The notes under the pieces were generated by a model. It saw only the letters and a list, made by a program, of their open reading frames with translations, had not been told where the DNA came from and ran no database searches. A DNA stretch of 5,449 bases from Sedimentisphaerales bacterium (lineage in GTDB: Bacteria > Planctomycetota > Phycisphaerae > Sedimentisphaerales > SM23-30), in the NCBI GenBank assembly GCA_030634605.1, contig DAOWAK010000112.1:1-5449 (forward strand), read 5' to 3'. The first letter of the stretch is position 1. Every line of letters begins with the position of its first letter. Shown in pieces: positions 4,792-5,449 of this stretch. The translations under genes were made by a program, and so were the position numbers.

Positions 4792-5043
4792 ATGACCATC
4801 GAAGCAGTTCGTGATATTTTGTTGTGGTGTTCCGTAATCAATATGGGACTGTTGATGTTTTCCTTCCTGATGCTCAGCGCCACCCGGCAATGGGTCTATA
4901 AAATCCACACCAAATGGCTTCCCATGACCGAACAGCAGTTCAATGCAATCATCTATTCCATCCTGGGCGCCTACAAAATATCAGTTTTCATCTTCAACAT
5001 CGTACCCTACATCGCCATACGCATTGTCATGGGGAAGGGTTAA
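4792..5043 (+). CDS. Small two-helix membrane protein, DUF6868 family
   Basis: From ATG 4792 the protein has 83 residues and begins MTIEAVRDILLWCSVINMGLL. Two hydrophobic segments are clear, about residues 9-28 and 50-76. They are separated by a polar loop containing a Y-K-I-H-x-x-W-L motif, with NIVPYIAIRIV near the end. The start, the central W-x-Y-x-x-H-x-x-W pattern and the final YK...FNxVPYIAxRI block resemble proteins named DUF6868, a small membrane family of unknown function. Starting at 4780 would add four residues (MRCL). It reads away from the amidohydrolase gene and stands alone. A 16-codon frame (4733-4783, MTSIAANYNHFSTRKK) ends in an ATGA overlap with the upstream ATG, but it lacks a good ribosome binding site and overlaps the candidate promoter. 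Confidence 0.8.
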   Translation: MTIEAVRDILLWCSVINMGLLMFSFLMLSATRQWVYKIHTKWLPMTEQQFNAIIYSILGAYKISVFIFNIVPYIAIRIVMGKG

Positions 5044-5060
5044 AGGGGTCAGGTACATTT
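5044..5060 (+). repeat. GGGGTCAGGT motif directly after the DUF6868 stop codon
   Basis: AGGGGTCAGGTACATTT follows the TAA stop with one base between. GGGGTCAGGT-type sequences recur in many bacterial genomes near REP-associated (Y1-type) transposases and as scattered remnants. No transposase is present here, so this is at most a remnant or solo end. Confidence 0.35.
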
Positions 5061-5087
5061 AAAATTTGTCTCGCCGATTCATTCTTT

Positions 5088-5449
5088 AAAATCCGTGCAA
5101 TCCGTGAAATCCGTGGTTAAATATCTTTATTCTCTTGATAAGCAATCCTGCCAATCCTGTTATCCTGTCAAAAAATATTAATTCTCTGAGCCCTCTGTGT
5201 CCTCTGTGGCAAAATTCTTATCTTAAAATCCGTGCAATCCGTGCAATCCGTGGTTGAACATCTTTATTCTCTTGACAAACAATCCTGCCAATCCTGTTAT
5301 CCTGTCAAAAAATATTAAATTCCTCTGAGCCCTCTGTGTCCTCTGTGGCAAAAATTCTTATCTTAAAAATCCGTGCAATCCGTAGTTAAATATCTTTATT
5401 CTCTTGACAAACAATCCTGCCGATCCTGTCATCCTGTCAAAAAATATTA
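5088..5449. repeat. Tandem array of about 140-bp modules built from 9-bp-spaced words (runs off the window)
   Basis: Three modules start at 5088, 5225 and 5366; the last is cut by the window end. Each has, in order: ATCCGTG words 9 bases apart, ATCTTTATTCTCTTGA, ATCCTG words 8-9 bases apart, CCTGTCAAAAAATATTA, then CTCTGAG and two CTCTGTG words 9 bases apart, and TTCTTATCTT. The first two modules have three ATCCGTG words (first words at 5091 and 5228). The third has only two, the second changed to ATCCGTA (5369 and 5378). Spacing between modules is 137 and then 141 bases. The array is non-coding in all frames and in the same orientation as the degenerate copy at 2889-3076. Confidence 0.88.

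Noticed and set aside
5088..5449. Tandem array considered as a CRISPR
   Set aside because: The stretches between repeated words are themselves conserved from module to module, so there are no unique spacers, and there is no cas gene.

Overview
The window looks like bacterial chromosome of moderate GC content with long intergenic stretches full of short repeats. The best guess for the source is an anaerobic planctomycete of the Phycisphaerae type. Three things point that way: intergenic phrases of the ATCCGTG / ATCCTGTC / CTCTGTGG kind, a metal-dependent amidohydrolase with a CPRSHNFFGHPVHPF segment that I associate with planctomycete homologues, and a MetW gene. This is recognition from memory, not a computed placement, and Desulfobacterota or related lineages are not excluded.

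Layout. Positions 1-486 (+) hold the C-terminal three quarters of MetW, cut by the window edge. A short gap with a small palindrome leads to a complete larE (564-1403, +), the sulfur insertase of nickel-pincer-nucleotide cofactor synthesis, which has three cysteines placed as in the [4Fe-4S] type of LarE. The 365-base gap 1404-1768 contains no gene. It carries a 14-bp tandem repeat, a MITE-like candidate of about 155 bp with imperfect terminal inverted repeats and a 6-7 bp target-site-like duplication, a palindrome of the ATTCCC-N8-GGGAAT type, and a GGATTT-rich stretch. A DUF697 (YcjF-like) membrane protein gene follows (1769-2848, +), starting with TTG behind a good Shine-Dalgarno sequence. 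It converges on an amidohydrolase gene (3070-4407, -); the gap between them holds a second palindrome of the same family and a 9-bp-periodic repeat module that runs into the amidohydrolase stop codon.

The gap between the amidohydrolase and the last gene (4408-4791) is divergent. It contains a candidate promoter on each strand, a terminator-like hairpin and a nested set of complementary segments (4555-4657) that could be a structured RNA. The last gene is a small two-helix membrane protein of the DUF6868 type (4792-5043, +). The rest of the window (5044-5449) has no gene: it begins with a GGGGTCAGGT motif and then has two full copies and one cut copy of a module of about 140 bp built from 9-bp-spaced words.

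The genes do not form one pathway. MetW belongs to methionine synthesis, LarE to a nickel cofactor, and the amidohydrolase to deamination of a nucleoside-like or similar substrate. I find no defence, secretion or biosynthetic system. The unusual content is in the non-coding DNA: palindromes with a compensatory base change, the MITE-like element, the 9-bp-periodic modules and the possible structured RNA. The + strand is C-rich over G whichever way the genes point.
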